Shown: positions 1 through 8,323, counted from the stretch's first letter. The stretch is DNA of 41,280 nt from Myxococcus llanfairpwllgwyngyllgogerychwyrndrobwllllantysiliogogogochensis (GCF_006636215.1 NZ_VIFM01000079.1:1-41280); one strand, 5' to 3'. Made by a program: numbers and translations. Notes: generated from the sequence alone by a model not told the origin.

Positions 1-16
1 TGTGTATAAGAGACAG
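1..16 (+). other. Tn5/Nextera mosaic-end adapter remnant
   Basis: The first 16 bases, TGTGTATAAGAGACAG, are identical to the 3' 16 bases of the 19-bp Tn5 transposase mosaic end used in Nextera libraries. This is almost certainly untrimmed adapter at a contig end rather than genomic sequence. It means the left edge of the window is an assembly break, and the bases immediately inside it should be treated with caution. Confidence 0.93.
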
Positions 17-183
17 CCCATCCTCCGGTGCCCACATCCCATGGGTGTCACCATGGCCCCGCGCGTCACCTCGGAACATCACTCCCCCCTGTCGCGATGC
101 AGTCGAAGCAGCCGTACTCCCCCGTCGCCGCCCTCTTCCTTCTGAAATACGTTCCGAGCCTTTTTCCTTGAGCGTCCTTGTTC

Positions 184-220
184 AAAAAAAATCGGGGCGC
201 CTCCCCCCGGAAACGCCCCG
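184..220 (-). terminator. Rho-independent terminator ending the first CHAT cassette
   Basis: Read on the minus strand, a 7-bp GC stem (CGGGGCG at 214-220 pairing with CGCCCCG at 193-199, 14-nt loop) is followed directly by ATTTTTTT, the classic intrinsic terminator layout. It lies 57 bp past the stop of the small Pro-rich ORF. This suggests that the small ORF is the last gene of the transcript carrying the sigma factor and the CHAT gene. Confidence 0.82.
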
Positions 221-231
221 AAAAACAAGCA

Positions 232-254
232 ACTCTCCGGTAATTCAGGAGAGT
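232..254 (-). other. Small inverted repeat before the terminator
   Basis: ACTCTCC at 232-238 and GGAGAGT at 248-254 form a perfect 7-bp stem with a 9-nt loop. It sits between the stop codon of the small ORF and the terminator. It could protect or shape the 3' end of the transcript. It is seen in sequence only and no function is known. Confidence 0.5.
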
Positions 255-276
255 CATGAAACGGCTGTTACGTGTT

Positions 277-465
277 TCAGCGCTCGTCGTTGGCGGCCGG
301 CTCGTCCGCCGGAGGAGGCGGGGGCAACGAGAGTCTGGCGGAGAAAACAGGCGTCGCCTCCTCCCCGGTCGGCGCGCGCAGGCCCCGATCCTTCTCCGGC
401 GGTGGATCCGGAAACTCCTGGGCGACGAGGTCCGAGTTGGTCTTCCTCGAGTCCGAGTTCAGCAT
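277..465 (-). CDS. Small acidic Pro-rich protein, last gene of CHAT cassette 1
   Basis: This 62-codon ORF is not recognised as a member of any family. It starts ATG with a G-rich ribosome site (GGGGGGA) about 7 nt upstream, begins MLNSDSRK, and is rich in Pro, Glu, Asp and Ala with a run of five prolines near its end. No signal peptide, membrane helix or cysteine is seen. It follows the CHAT gene by about 110 bp and precedes a strong terminator. A similarly sized Pro-rich ORF occupies the same place after the second CHAT gene, which is the main reason to think it is real. One inference is that it is a substrate, inhibitor or partner of the CHAT peptidase. Chance ORFs of this size are common at such GC content, so confidence is moderate. 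Confidence 0.5.
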   Translation of the reverse strand: MLNSDSRKTNSDLVAQEFPDPPPEKDRGLRAPTGEEATPVFSARLSLPPPPPADEPAANDER

Positions 466-575
466 GTGAGAATCCCCCCCTTGTTCAGTGTTTCAAGACG
501 CGACGCGCCGCCAGGTCGGCGGGGCGTCACCTCCAGAACGCAGCGGGTCGGAATCCTTGATGACGTGTCGACACG

Positions 576-3500
576 TCACTCGAACAGGAGGACCTGGGCG
601 GGCCACGTCGCGGCCGGCTCGCGGGCCATCCACGCCAGGCGCTCGTCGCGCAGGGCCAGGGAGGCCGGGGCTCCCGCGCGGATGCGCTCGCGAACCGACT
701 CGAAGAAGCGCCCCGCCGTATCGGGAATGTCACCGGTGGAGGCGAGGACCGTGCGCGCCCCCGCGTCGATGAAGGCCACCGGCAGGCTCACCGTCTCGTG
801 AAGGAACGGCGCTGCGCGAGCAGCCCCACACGCCGCGAGCAACACCAAAGGCGCGCCGACGAGCGGCTGCTCCCGCACCTGGTCCGCCGAGAGCACGTAC
901 CGCCCATCCTCGTCCGGCGCGAGCACCAGCAGCGAGGAGTCCGACAGCGCCGAGCTGAAGAGGCCGTGCGTGTGGATTTCAATCTCGCGCGCCTCGGCCA
1001 TCTCGCGAAGCACGCGCGACGGAGTGGCTGCCGCGCCGCGCAACTCCACGCGCAGCGGGTCCGGCACGCGCGGCGCCTCCAGGGGCAAGAGCTTCTCCAG
1101 CCCGAGCGCCTGCGGTGCGTCCACGCCCGTGACGACCAGATGGCGCCCGCCCTGGCCCCGTGACTCCGGAACAGGCCCGGTGCGCCCCACGCGGTAGCTC
1201 CACGCCAGGTCCGCGGGCAGCAACCCCGGCAGGCCATGCACGGGTGGCAAGGCAAGGACATCCACATGCTCGCAGCCTCGGAGCGCCGCCACCAGACGCG
1301 GAGGCACCAGCCCCTCCGCCGTCCCGTGCAGGGGCGACGAGCGCCGGTCGTCATAGACGCCCACCAGCGCGCCCCGTGCATCACGCACGGTGGTCACCGT
1401 GCGCTCATGGTCCACGGACACAGCGAGCACGCAGCGCTCCGGGACTGACACCCTCAGCGCCCGACCCATCAGCTCCAGCACCTGCTCCTGGACACCCGAG
1501 CGGCCCGCGTCGCTCACCAGCACGCCGTACGCCAGGACGCGGGTCTTGCGAGCATCCACATCCTTCGGGAGCGACTCCGCCGCGTCGATGGCGCCATGCA
1601 GCAACTCCCGCCCCGCCGCGCGCTCACGCTCCAGCTTGAACTGGCCTTCGAGGAAGGTCAGCGCCGCCAGCTCCCCCTCCGTGCGCGAGCCGCGCCGCAG
1701 CTCGCCGAGCGTGCGCCGCAGCAGGTCCTCGTCGCGGACCTCCGCGCCGTGGCGGGCCAGGTTCGACAGCACCCACGCGCCCGACATGCCCAGGGGACTT
1801 CCGCAGCGAGTGGCCTGCTCCAGCTCCTCGCGGGCCTCGTCCGGACGGAAGTCGGACCAGGCCACGCTGGCGAGGTTGCGATGCACGTACGTGCGCTGCT
1901 CGCAGTCGTCCGGACTGCGAGATAGGGACTCGCGCAGGAAGGCCCGTGCGCTGGCCGCGCTGTGGCGAAGGCGGGAGATCTGCGCCATCTCCTGGAGGAA
2001 CTGCTGCTCCAGGTTCCACTCCCCCAGCTCGCGCGTCAGCCTCCAACCGTCACGCGCTTCCTCCAGTGCGTCGGCGGGCCGGTGCAGCCGGACGAAGAGG
2101 TCCGCCAGTCGTCGTCGCAGCGTCGCGCAACGGTACGCCAGTCCTCGCCCTGAACACGCCGCCAGCGCCGCGCGAAGCCGCTGCTCCGCCTTCCACGGCT
2201 CGCCCGCGTGCTCCTCCCTCACGGACAGTTCGCGCTCGGCCAGCAGCACCAACCAGGGGTCGCCTCCGGCCCGAGCGATGCGCTCGAAGTCCTCCAGGTG
2301 GCGCGCCACCACATCCAGCTCCACGAGCGCGCCCAGATACAGGTCATCCTCTCCGGAGCGCCGCAGCGTCTCCAGATACGCGTCCGGCGAGGGGTGCTCG
2401 CCACGCAACAGCCGCACATAGTCGCGAGCCAGTGGGCCCCGACGCTGGAAGTCCGCGCGCGCGACGGCGTGCACGGTGTCGCGCAGCGTGGAGCCGCCCT
2501 GCACCTCGTCCAGCACCTCCGCGAGCGGCAGCAGCCGCAGAGCCGCCTCGCGCGTCGGCGCGGCTCGCACCGCGTCGTAGAAGGACAGCCGCACCACACC
2601 CGGGAAGCGACGGGCCTCGCCCAGCGGAAGACGCGCACCGTCCAGCGTCGCCAGGCTCCGCGCCGCCGCCCTTGCGTCTTGGAAGTCCCGCGAGCGCAGC
2701 AACGTCTCGCTGCGCAGCGCCTGGGAGCGCACCCGGGCTTCCTCGCTCCACCCGGCCTCCCCCAGCTTCACCACCGCGTCGAAGGCCTCCGCGGCCTGGA
2801 GCGTCAGCCCCAGCTCCCGCAGCACCAACGCCCGGTTCCACAGCGCCTGTGGATGGTCCGGCGACTTTCGCAGCACGGTCTCCAACTGCTCCAGCGCGTC
2901 CTCTCGCCGCCCCTGCTCCAGCGCGATGACCGCCAGGTCGCTGTCGCGGTCCAACGACGCGGGCGTCCGTCGCAGGAAGTCCGCCGCCTGCCGCACGTCC
3001 CTGCGCACGAGGTAAGCGGCGGCGATGCCATGCAGGTCGCCCCGGTCCTCCAGCTCCGCCAGCTCGCGCAGCGGCAGGGGCGCCGTCACCACGGGAGCCT
3101 CGGGCCCGGCGCGCATCGGCACGTAGGGGCGATACCCGTCCGCCCGTGAATAGGAGACCCGCGCCTCCAGCGCGCGCTGCGTCGCATGGGCCACCCACAC
3201 CTCGGGCGACGTGTCCCTCGCGCGAGGCACGGCCAGCACCAACACCAGGAGCCCCGCGGCCAGCGCCACCGCTCCCGCGGCCCACCAGCCCACCGGGCCC
3301 CTCCGCGCGGGCAACACCGAGCGCAGCCGCTGGTGCCACGCGGGCTTCGGCCAGGGCGGCGCGGGCCACGCCGGGGACGTCTCGAAGCGCGGCGCTTCTT
3401 CCGCCTCCTCCTCGAGGGGCAGCCCCTCCGGGTGGAGTGCCTGGAAGCCAAGCAGCTCCAGTTGCATCGCCTCGTGCAGCCCGGACGCGCACATTCCGCA

Positions 3501-3590
3501 GCGAGCCAGGTGGTGGCGGAAGTTCTCCTCGTCCACCGGGGGCAATTCGCCATCCAGGAACAGATACAACCGATGACACGGAGGGCTCAT
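576..3590 (-). CDS. Zinc-finger anti-sigma / TPR / CHAT peptidase fusion protein (cassette 1)
   Basis: A 1,004-residue protein. Residues 1-40 hold a zf-HC2-type zinc finger with C5, H27, C31 and C34, the fold used by anti-sigma factors to hold ECF sigma factors. A membrane helix is predicted at about 100-121, after a basic stretch (RLRSVLPARRG). Residues of roughly 185-700 are helical and TPR-like. The C-terminus is a CHAT (caspase HetF associated with TPR) domain with the expected His (HTHG, H875) and Cys (LLAACGAA, C921), so it should be an active cysteine peptidase. Its ATG overlaps the TGA of the sigma gene as ATGA, implying translational coupling and a functional pair. By the usual positive-inside rule the TPR-CHAT part would lie outside the cytoplasm; this is inference. 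It is a clear paralogue of the 991-residue protein upstream. Confidence 0.9.
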   Translation of the reverse strand: MSPPCHRLYLFLDGELPPVDEENFRHHLARCGMCASGLHEAMQLELLGFQALHPEGLPLEEEAEEAPRFETSPAWPAPPWPKPAWHQRLRSVLPARRGPVGWWAAGAVALAAGLLVLVLAVPRARDTSPEVWVAHATQRALEARVSYSRADGYRPYVPMRAGPEAPVVTAPLPLRELAELEDRGDLHGIAAAYLVRRDVRQAADFLRRTPASLDRDSDLAVIALEQGRREDALEQLETVLRKSPDHPQALWNRALVLRELGLTLQAAEAFDAVVKLGEAGWSEEARVRSQALRSETLLRSRDFQDARAAARSLATLDGARLPLGEARRFPGVVRLSFYDAVRAAPTREAALRLLPLAEVLDEVQGGSTLRDTVHAVARADFQRRGPLARDYVRLLRGEHPSPDAYLETLRRSGEDDLYLGALVELDVVARHLEDFERIARAGGDPWLVLLAERELSVREEHAGEPWKAEQRLRAALAACSGRGLAYRCATLRRRLADLFVRLHRPADALEEARDGWRLTRELGEWNLEQQFLQEMAQISRLRHSAASARAFLRESLSRSPDDCEQRTYVHRNLASVAWSDFRPDEAREELEQATRCGSPLGMSGAWVLSNLARHGAEVRDEDLLRRTLGELRRGSRTEGELAALTFLEGQFKLERERAAGRELLHGAIDAAESLPKDVDARKTRVLAYGVLVSDAGRSGVQEQVLELMGRALRVSVPERCVLAVSVDHERTVTTVRDARGALVGVYDDRRSSPLHGTAEGLVPPRLVAALRGCEHVDVLALPPVHGLPGLLPADLAWSYRVGRTGPVPESRGQGGRHLVVTGVDAPQALGLEKLLPLEAPRVPDPLRVELRGAAATPSRVLREMAEAREIEIHTHGLFSSALSDSSLLVLAPDEDGRYVLSADQVREQPLVGAPLVLLAACGAARAAPFLHETVSLPVAFIDAGARTVLASTGDIPDTAGRFFESVRERIRAGAPASLALRDERLAWMAREPAATWPAQVLLFE

Positions 3591-4183
3591 GCCATCCCCC
3601 CACCATCCGTCAGCGGCATCAGCAGCTCGCGCAGCTCCTTGCGCGCCTGGAACAGCCAGCTGCCCACGGTGCCCTCGGGCACGCCCATGCGATGGGCGAT
3701 GGCCCGGTAGCGCAGTCCCGTGGCGTGCAGCTCGAACGCCTCACGCACGCGCGGATTGGGCAGCCGGGAAATGGCCTGGACCAGGTCCGCGTCGGTGATG
3801 CGCTCCCACAGCTCGCCCGTTCTCGCGTCGGGAGACTCCACGTCCTCGCGCACCAGGCGGATATCCCGGCGCTCCTGCTCCAGCAGCTCCGTCCGCCTCC
3901 TGCGGCACTGGTCCAGGAAGTGATTGGTGAGCGCCCTGCACAGCCACGCCCGGTACACGGGCTCTGGCTGCGAGGACAAGGTGGCATGGTGGACAAGCGC
4001 CCGGACAAGCGCTTCCTGCGCCAGATCCTCCGGGTCGATGCCACCCTGGCCGCACAGACGCCTCGCCAGGGCCACGAGCATGGGCCTGACGCGCTGAGCG
4101 AACTCCTCGAAACCTTCGTGTGCCACGGCGGCACTGTAGGCCACGGTGAATCGCTTCACCGAGGCATTGCGATGGTCCTTCAT
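3587..4183 (-). CDS. ECF RNA polymerase sigma factor (cassette 1)
   Basis: A 198-residue extracytoplasmic-function sigma factor. Region 2 includes DPEDLAQEALVRAL (from residue 50). Region 4 near the C-terminus has the helix-turn-helix segment YRAIAHRMGVPEGTVGSWL. The start was placed at the ATG preceding KDHRNASVK because AAGGAGGGCGAGGGG lies just before it; the frame stays open further upstream, but that extension has no sigma homology. It overlaps the anti-sigma/CHAT gene by 4 nt, the usual arrangement for an ECF factor and its cognate anti-sigma factor. The gap upstream to the previous cassette is 241 bp and contains a candidate ECF-type promoter. Its target regulon is not visible from this window. 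Confidence 0.9.
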   Translation of the reverse strand: MKDHRNASVKRFTVAYSAAVAHEGFEEFAQRVRPMLVALARRLCGQGGIDPEDLAQEALVRALVHHATLSSQPEPVYRAWLCRALTNHFLDQCRRRRTELLEQERRDIRLVREDVESPDARTGELWERITDADLVQAISRLPNPRVREAFELHATGLRYRAIAHRMGVPEGTVGSWLFQARKELRELLMPLTDGGGMA

Positions 4184-4249
4184 CGACCCCTCGCCCTCCT
4201 TCCACGCCCACTCGAAACGCAGCCACCCGGAATCCTTGGGTCGCCGTCT

Positions 4250-4277
4250 GGAAACCGACGCAACCACGCCGGTTTCC
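4250..4277 (-). other. 8-bp stem-loop in the leader of sigma gene 1
   Basis: GGAAACCG (4250-4257) and CGGTTTCC (4270-4277) form a perfect 8-bp stem with a 12-nt loop. It lies between the small ORF of the upstream cassette and the sigma gene. No U-tract follows on the minus strand, so it is not a standard terminator. It could be an mRNA processing site or a leader structure separating the two cassettes. Confidence 0.45.
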
Positions 4278-4378
4278 GCCAGCTCCCGGACATCGGTGCA
4301 GCCCCCAGGGCGGAGTCGACCCGCCACCGGAAGGACACCGCGTCTGCTCCGCCCCACCACTTGCTTGGACGCCCCACG

Positions 4379-4404
4379 AACGGGAGACATCCGCGAAGCG
4401 TTCC
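4379..4404 (-). promoter_or_regulatory. Candidate ECF-type promoter for sigma gene 1
   Basis: On the minus strand GGAAC (4400-4404) is followed, after 17 nt, by CGTT (4379-4382). This resembles the GGAAC plus CGTC elements used by many ECF sigma factors for autoregulation. The start codon of the sigma gene lies about 200 bp further on. The match is short and the -10 element is imperfect, so this is only a candidate. Confidence 0.35.
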
Positions 4405-4424
4405 GGCCGCCGCGCTCGTCCCAC

Positions 4425-4616
4425 TCAGCCCGGAGGACCGGTGGGCGGAGGGTCCCTCACGTCGGGACGGGCGGTCGCCGGAGGAGTGTCGGACTCGTCT
4501 CCGTGGACATCCCCGTCCACCTTCGGCTCCTGCTCCGGAGCGGTCCCACTCACCGCGGGCCCTTGCAGCGCGGGCGCTTCCTCCGTCGGCTTCGCGTCGC
4601 TCAAGCAGTTCGTCAT
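4425..4616 (-). CDS. Small acidic Pro-rich protein, last gene of CHAT cassette 2
   Basis: A 63-codon ORF beginning MTNCLSDAKP. An AGGAG ribosome site lies about 8 nt before the ATG. The product is acidic and rich in Pro, Glu, Asp and Ala, ends PPPTGPPG, and has no visible membrane segment or known domain. It lies about 150 bp after the second CHAT gene, the same position as the 62-codon ORF of cassette 1. The two peptides share size and composition but no clear residue-by-residue alignment. The recurring position suggests a role with the CHAT protein, for example as a cleavable substrate, but this is inference. A spurious ORF cannot be excluded. Confidence 0.55.
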   Translation of the reverse strand: MTNCLSDAKPTEEAPALQGPAVSGTAPEQEPKVDGDVHGDESDTPPATARPDVRDPPPTGPPG

Positions 4617-4763
4617 GTCGCACGGCTCCTGGGGTCCGCCTTCCGCTCCCCCGCTGGATGCGGGGCGCTGGCGGCCCTCATGCCATAGAACGCACGACGT
4701 CCTGCTTGTTGTCGGAAACCCCTCACGTCACATCCCTCGACAAGGAGCGCTCTCGCGAAGCGC

Positions 4764-7739
4764 TCACTCGAAGAGGAGGACATGGGACAGCCACCGCGCG
4801 TCATCGGGGTGTTCGCGCAACCACAGCGCGCGCAAGTCCCGCAGCGCCACGGACGGACGAGCCCCCGCGCGGATGCGCTCGCGCACCTTCTCGAAGAAGC
4901 CGCCCGCGGTGTCGGGAATCTCCACGGAGGCCGCCAGCACGGCGCTCGCGCCCGCAGAGATGAAGGCCACGGGCAGGCTGAAGGACTCATGCGGAAACGG
5001 CGCCGTCTTCGCCGCGCCACACGTGGCCAGCAGCACCAGCGGAGCATGCTTCAGCTTTGTCTGACGGACCTTGTCGGCGGTCAGCGCATAGCGTCCATCC
5101 GGGTCCGGCGCGAGCACCACCATCGACGCGTCGGACAGGGAGGCGCTGAACAACCCATGGGTGTGGATTTCGACCTCGGACGCGTCTTCCATCTCCCGCA
5201 GCACCCGTGACGGCGTGGCCTCCGCGCCCCGAAGCTCCACGCGCCACGGGTCCGGTACGCGCGGCGGCGTCAGCGCCCCCAGCTTCGGCAGCCGCAGGGT
5301 GGGAGGGCTCGCCACCTCGGTGACGACCAGGTGACTGGACTGTCCTCCTTGCGCGGGCGGGCTCCGCGCGCCTCGCCCCACGCGATAGCTCCACGCCAGC
5401 GAGTCCGGCAACAGACCGGTGAGACCATGCACGGGCGGCCGGGTGAGCACCTCCACGTGCTCGCAGCCCGTCAGCTCCTTCACGAGTTCGGCGGGAACCA
5501 GTCCGGAGGCATCGTCGCGCAGCGGCTCCCGACGGTCGGAGGAATACGCGCCCTTCAGCTCGCCCTGAGGCCCGCGCGCGAGGACCAGGGTGCGCTCGTG
5601 CTGAAGCGACACCACCAGCAGGCAACTCGCGGGGACGGACTCGACGCGCAGCTCGCGGCCCATCAACGCGAGGGCCTCGTTCCAGGCACCGGCGCGCCCC
5701 GCCTCGGAGAGCAGGGCCGAGTAGCCGAAGGCGAGCGCCTTGCGCGCATCGACGCTGTCCGGCGTGTGCTCCGCCATCGACACGCCCCTCCAGAGCAACG
5801 CCTGGCCCGCGTCTCGCGACTGCTCCAGCGCGAACTGACCCTCGAAGACGAGCAGCAACGCCTCGCGCCCGGGCGAGCCTCCCTCCCGCCGCAGGTCCGC
5901 CAGGGCCCGGCGCAACCAATGTTCGTCATGGGGCCTGGGATTCGAGCGGGCCATCTCCGACAACACCCGCGCGCCTGTCATCCCCAGAGGTCGCTCACAT
6001 TCCAGCGCCCGCTCCAGCGACTCACGCGCCGCGTCCGGACGGAAGCGCTGCCACTCGAGCAAGGCCACGTTGCTGTGCACGTGCGTGCGCTGGGCGCAGT
6101 CCTCCGGCATGCGGACCAGCGATTCCTCCAGATAGGCGCGGGCGCTGGTGAAGGAATGTTGATAGCGCGCCACGTCCGCCAGCTCCTGGAGGAACAACTG
6201 CTCGTACCTCCACTCGCGAGACTCCTGGGCGCGGCCCCAGCCGTTCCACGCATGCAGGAAGGCGTCCGCGGGGCGGTGCAGGTCCAGGTACAGCTCCGTG
6301 AGCGCATGCTCCAGACCCAGGCAGCGATACACCAGGCCCTGCTTCTGGCAGGTGTCCAGCGCCTCCAGCAGCCGTTGCTCGGCGTTCCACCAGCGACCGT
6401 CCCGCTGGTCCGCGCGAGCCAGCTCCAGTTCGCCGAGCACCCGCATCCACGGGTCCTCGGACGCCTGCGCCAGTCGCACCAGCGCTTCCGAGTCCACCGG
6501 CTGTCGCGCGGAGCCCGCGAGCACGAGCGCGCCCAGATAGAGGTCATCCTCTCCCGAGCGGCGCAGCTCCTCCATCACCGCCCCGGAAGGCGACAGCGCG
6601 CCCAGCACGAGTTGGGCGTACCTCCGCGCCAGAGGCCCCCTTCGTGTGAAGTCCCGCTCCGCCACGCGAGACAGCCACGTCTTTAGGACGGCTCCGCCAT
6701 AGCGCTCGTCCAGTGCCCGGGCCAGTGGAAGCAACCGCAGCACATCCTGTCGCCGGGGTGCCGCTCGCACCGCGTCGTAGAAGGCCAGTCGGAGGATGCC
6801 CGGATGGTCCCTCACCGCCACCAGGGGCAGCGGCGCGGACGCATCCGTCAGCAAGTCCCGCGTCGCGGCGAAGGCGTCCTTCCAGGCTCGACCGCGCCAG
6901 AGCGTGGACTCGCGCAGGGCCCGTTCCCGGGCCGAGGCCTCCTCGCTCCAGCCCACCTCTCCCAACTTCGCGACCTCTCCGAACGAGTCCGCTGCCTGGA
7001 GCGTCAGCCCCAGCTCCGCCAGCGTCAGCGCCCTGTTCCACAGGGCCTGGGGATGTCTCGGTGAGACGCGCAGCACACCCGCCAGCAGCTCCAGCGCCTC
7101 TTCCAGATGCGCGTGACGCGTGTCCAGCGGCCCGCCCTGTCGCGCCTGCTCCAGCGCCAGGAGCGCCAGGTCACAGTCCCTGTCCACCGAGGGAGGCAGC
7201 CGCTTCAGGAAGGCCAGGGCCTGTCGGGGCGCGCCATGAAGCAGGTACGCGGTGGCGATGCCGTGCAGGTCTCCCCGCGCCTCCATCCTCGACAGCTCCT
7301 GCAGCGGCAGCGAGGGCACGGCGGGACGTGACCAGGCCCCGCTCCGGTCCGGGACATAGGGCTGGTAGCGCGCATCCACCGCGCGATACGTCACCCGCGC
7401 CTCCAGCGTGCGCGGGCCGTCCTTGACGAGCCAGGACAGGTCTTCGCCGCCCCAGTGGCCGGCGCTCGGGAAGAACAACAACACCGCGAGACACGCGACG
7501 AGGACCTTGAAGCCAGACCCGCTCTCACCGAACCAACGCCCGGTGGAAGGAGGCCGCTTCGCGGATGAAGGCGCATGCGAGGGAAAGGCCCGATGCGCCA
7601 GCAACTCCAGTTGCAGGCTCTCCCGGAAGCGAGCCTCGCAAAGCGCGCACATGCCCAGGTGCTGACGAAACCCGCCCTGCTCCGCCGCGTTCATCTGGCC
7701 GTCGAGGAACCGAGGCAGGTCCTTGCAGTCGACCGTCAT
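4764..7739 (-). CDS. Zinc-finger anti-sigma / TPR / CHAT peptidase fusion protein (cassette 2)
   Basis: A 991-residue paralogue of the cassette 1 protein with the same order of parts. The zf-HC2 zinc finger has C5, H27, C31 and C34, at exactly the same positions as in the paralogue. A membrane helix is predicted at about 77-93. A long TPR-like helical region follows, then a C-terminal CHAT domain with HTHG (H861) and LLATCGAA (C907) as the His/Cys dyad. Both proteins end in VLLFE. The ATG overlaps the sigma factor stop as ATGA, so sigma and regulator are coupled. Similarity to the other copy is spread over the full length, for example the PLGM and FRPD blocks in the TPR region, consistent with an old tandem duplication. 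The peptidase substrate is unknown. Confidence 0.9.
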   Translation of the reverse strand: MTVDCKDLPRFLDGQMNAAEQGGFRQHLGMCALCEARFRESLQLELLAHRAFPSHAPSSAKRPPSTGRWFGESGSGFKVLVACLAVLLFFPSAGHWGGEDLSWLVKDGPRTLEARVTYRAVDARYQPYVPDRSGAWSRPAVPSLPLQELSRMEARGDLHGIATAYLLHGAPRQALAFLKRLPPSVDRDCDLALLALEQARQGGPLDTRHAHLEEALELLAGVLRVSPRHPQALWNRALTLAELGLTLQAADSFGEVAKLGEVGWSEEASARERALRESTLWRGRAWKDAFAATRDLLTDASAPLPLVAVRDHPGILRLAFYDAVRAAPRRQDVLRLLPLARALDERYGGAVLKTWLSRVAERDFTRRGPLARRYAQLVLGALSPSGAVMEELRRSGEDDLYLGALVLAGSARQPVDSEALVRLAQASEDPWMRVLGELELARADQRDGRWWNAEQRLLEALDTCQKQGLVYRCLGLEHALTELYLDLHRPADAFLHAWNGWGRAQESREWRYEQLFLQELADVARYQHSFTSARAYLEESLVRMPEDCAQRTHVHSNVALLEWQRFRPDAARESLERALECERPLGMTGARVLSEMARSNPRPHDEHWLRRALADLRREGGSPGREALLLVFEGQFALEQSRDAGQALLWRGVSMAEHTPDSVDARKALAFGYSALLSEAGRAGAWNEALALMGRELRVESVPASCLLVVSLQHERTLVLARGPQGELKGAYSSDRREPLRDDASGLVPAELVKELTGCEHVEVLTRPPVHGLTGLLPDSLAWSYRVGRGARSPPAQGGQSSHLVVTEVASPPTLRLPKLGALTPPRVPDPWRVELRGAEATPSRVLREMEDASEVEIHTHGLFSASLSDASMVVLAPDPDGRYALTADKVRQTKLKHAPLVLLATCGAAKTAPFPHESFSLPVAFISAGASAVLAASVEIPDTAGGFFEKVRERIRAGARPSVALRDLRALWLREHPDDARWLSHVLLFE

Positions 7740-8323
7740 CGTCCCCGCTCCCGGCGTCGACGCTCGGCCGTCTCACGCAGCAGTTCTCGAAGCTCCAGTC
7801 GAGCGTGATGCAGGCGCGCGCCCACCGTCCCCTGCGGTACGCCTGTCTCTCGAGCGATGCGCGCATAGGACATCCCTTGGAGGTACTGCTCGAAGGTCAA
7901 TCGCAGCTTGGGGCTGAGGAAGGTCAGCGCCCACTTCACGTCCTCTTCACCGACGTGACACCACAGTTCGTCCTGCGCGGCCTCGTCGATGTGCTCCGCT
8001 TCCTCGTGGAGCTCGAGCAGGTTGCGCAGCCGGTCCGCCTCGCTCTTGCGGCGCCGACACCGGTCCAGGAAGCAGTTCTCCGCCACCCGCCCCAGCCAGA
8101 AGCGCTGCTTGTACGACTCCCAATGCTGTAGGTGCTCCCACTGGAGCAGCGCACGCAACAACACATCGTGCACCAGGTCTTCGACCTCGTGTTCGATGCC
8201 CACGCAATACTTTCTAAGAATGGCAAACAGCGCGGGTTGGAATTGGCGAGCGAAGACCTCGAAGTCCGCCCTGGGTTCTCCAGACGGAGGCTCCACCACC
8301 CTCAATCTCGGCCGTGCTCTCAT
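7736..8323 (-). CDS. ECF RNA polymerase sigma factor (cassette 2)
   Basis: A 195-residue ECF sigma factor. Region 2 contains EVEDLVHDVLLRALL, then FLDRCRRRKSEADRL. Region 4 carries SYARIARETGVPQGTVGARL, the DNA-binding helix-turn-helix. A TTG codon 21 nt upstream is in frame, but the ATG before RARPRLRVV was chosen because GGAGG lies 6 nt before it. The 3' end overlaps the anti-sigma/CHAT gene by ATGA. It is much less similar to the cassette 1 sigma factor than the two CHAT proteins are to each other, so the two systems may recognise different promoters. Confidence 0.9.
   Translation of the reverse strand: MRARPRLRVVEPPSGEPRADFEVFARQFQPALFAILRKYCVGIEHEVEDLVHDVLLRALLQWEHLQHWESYKQRFWLGRVAENCFLDRCRRRKSEADRLRNLLELHEEAEHIDEAAQDELWCHVGEEDVKWALTFLSPKLRLTFEQYLQGMSYARIARETGVPQGTVGARLHHARLELRELLRETAERRRRERGR

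Noticed and set aside
1-19. Insertion-sequence or transposon end at the left edge
   Set aside because: The match is to the artificial Tn5 mosaic end used in library preparation, with no transposase gene or target duplication.
66-257. 63-codon minus-strand ORF at the left edge
   Set aside because: It overlaps the intrinsic terminator and hairpin after cassette 1 and shows no ribosome site or recognisable features.
45-801. Plus-strand ORFs of 171 and 181 codons near the left edge
   Set aside because: They are Arg/Pro/Ser-rich shadows of the minus-strand CHAT cassette, with no start signals.
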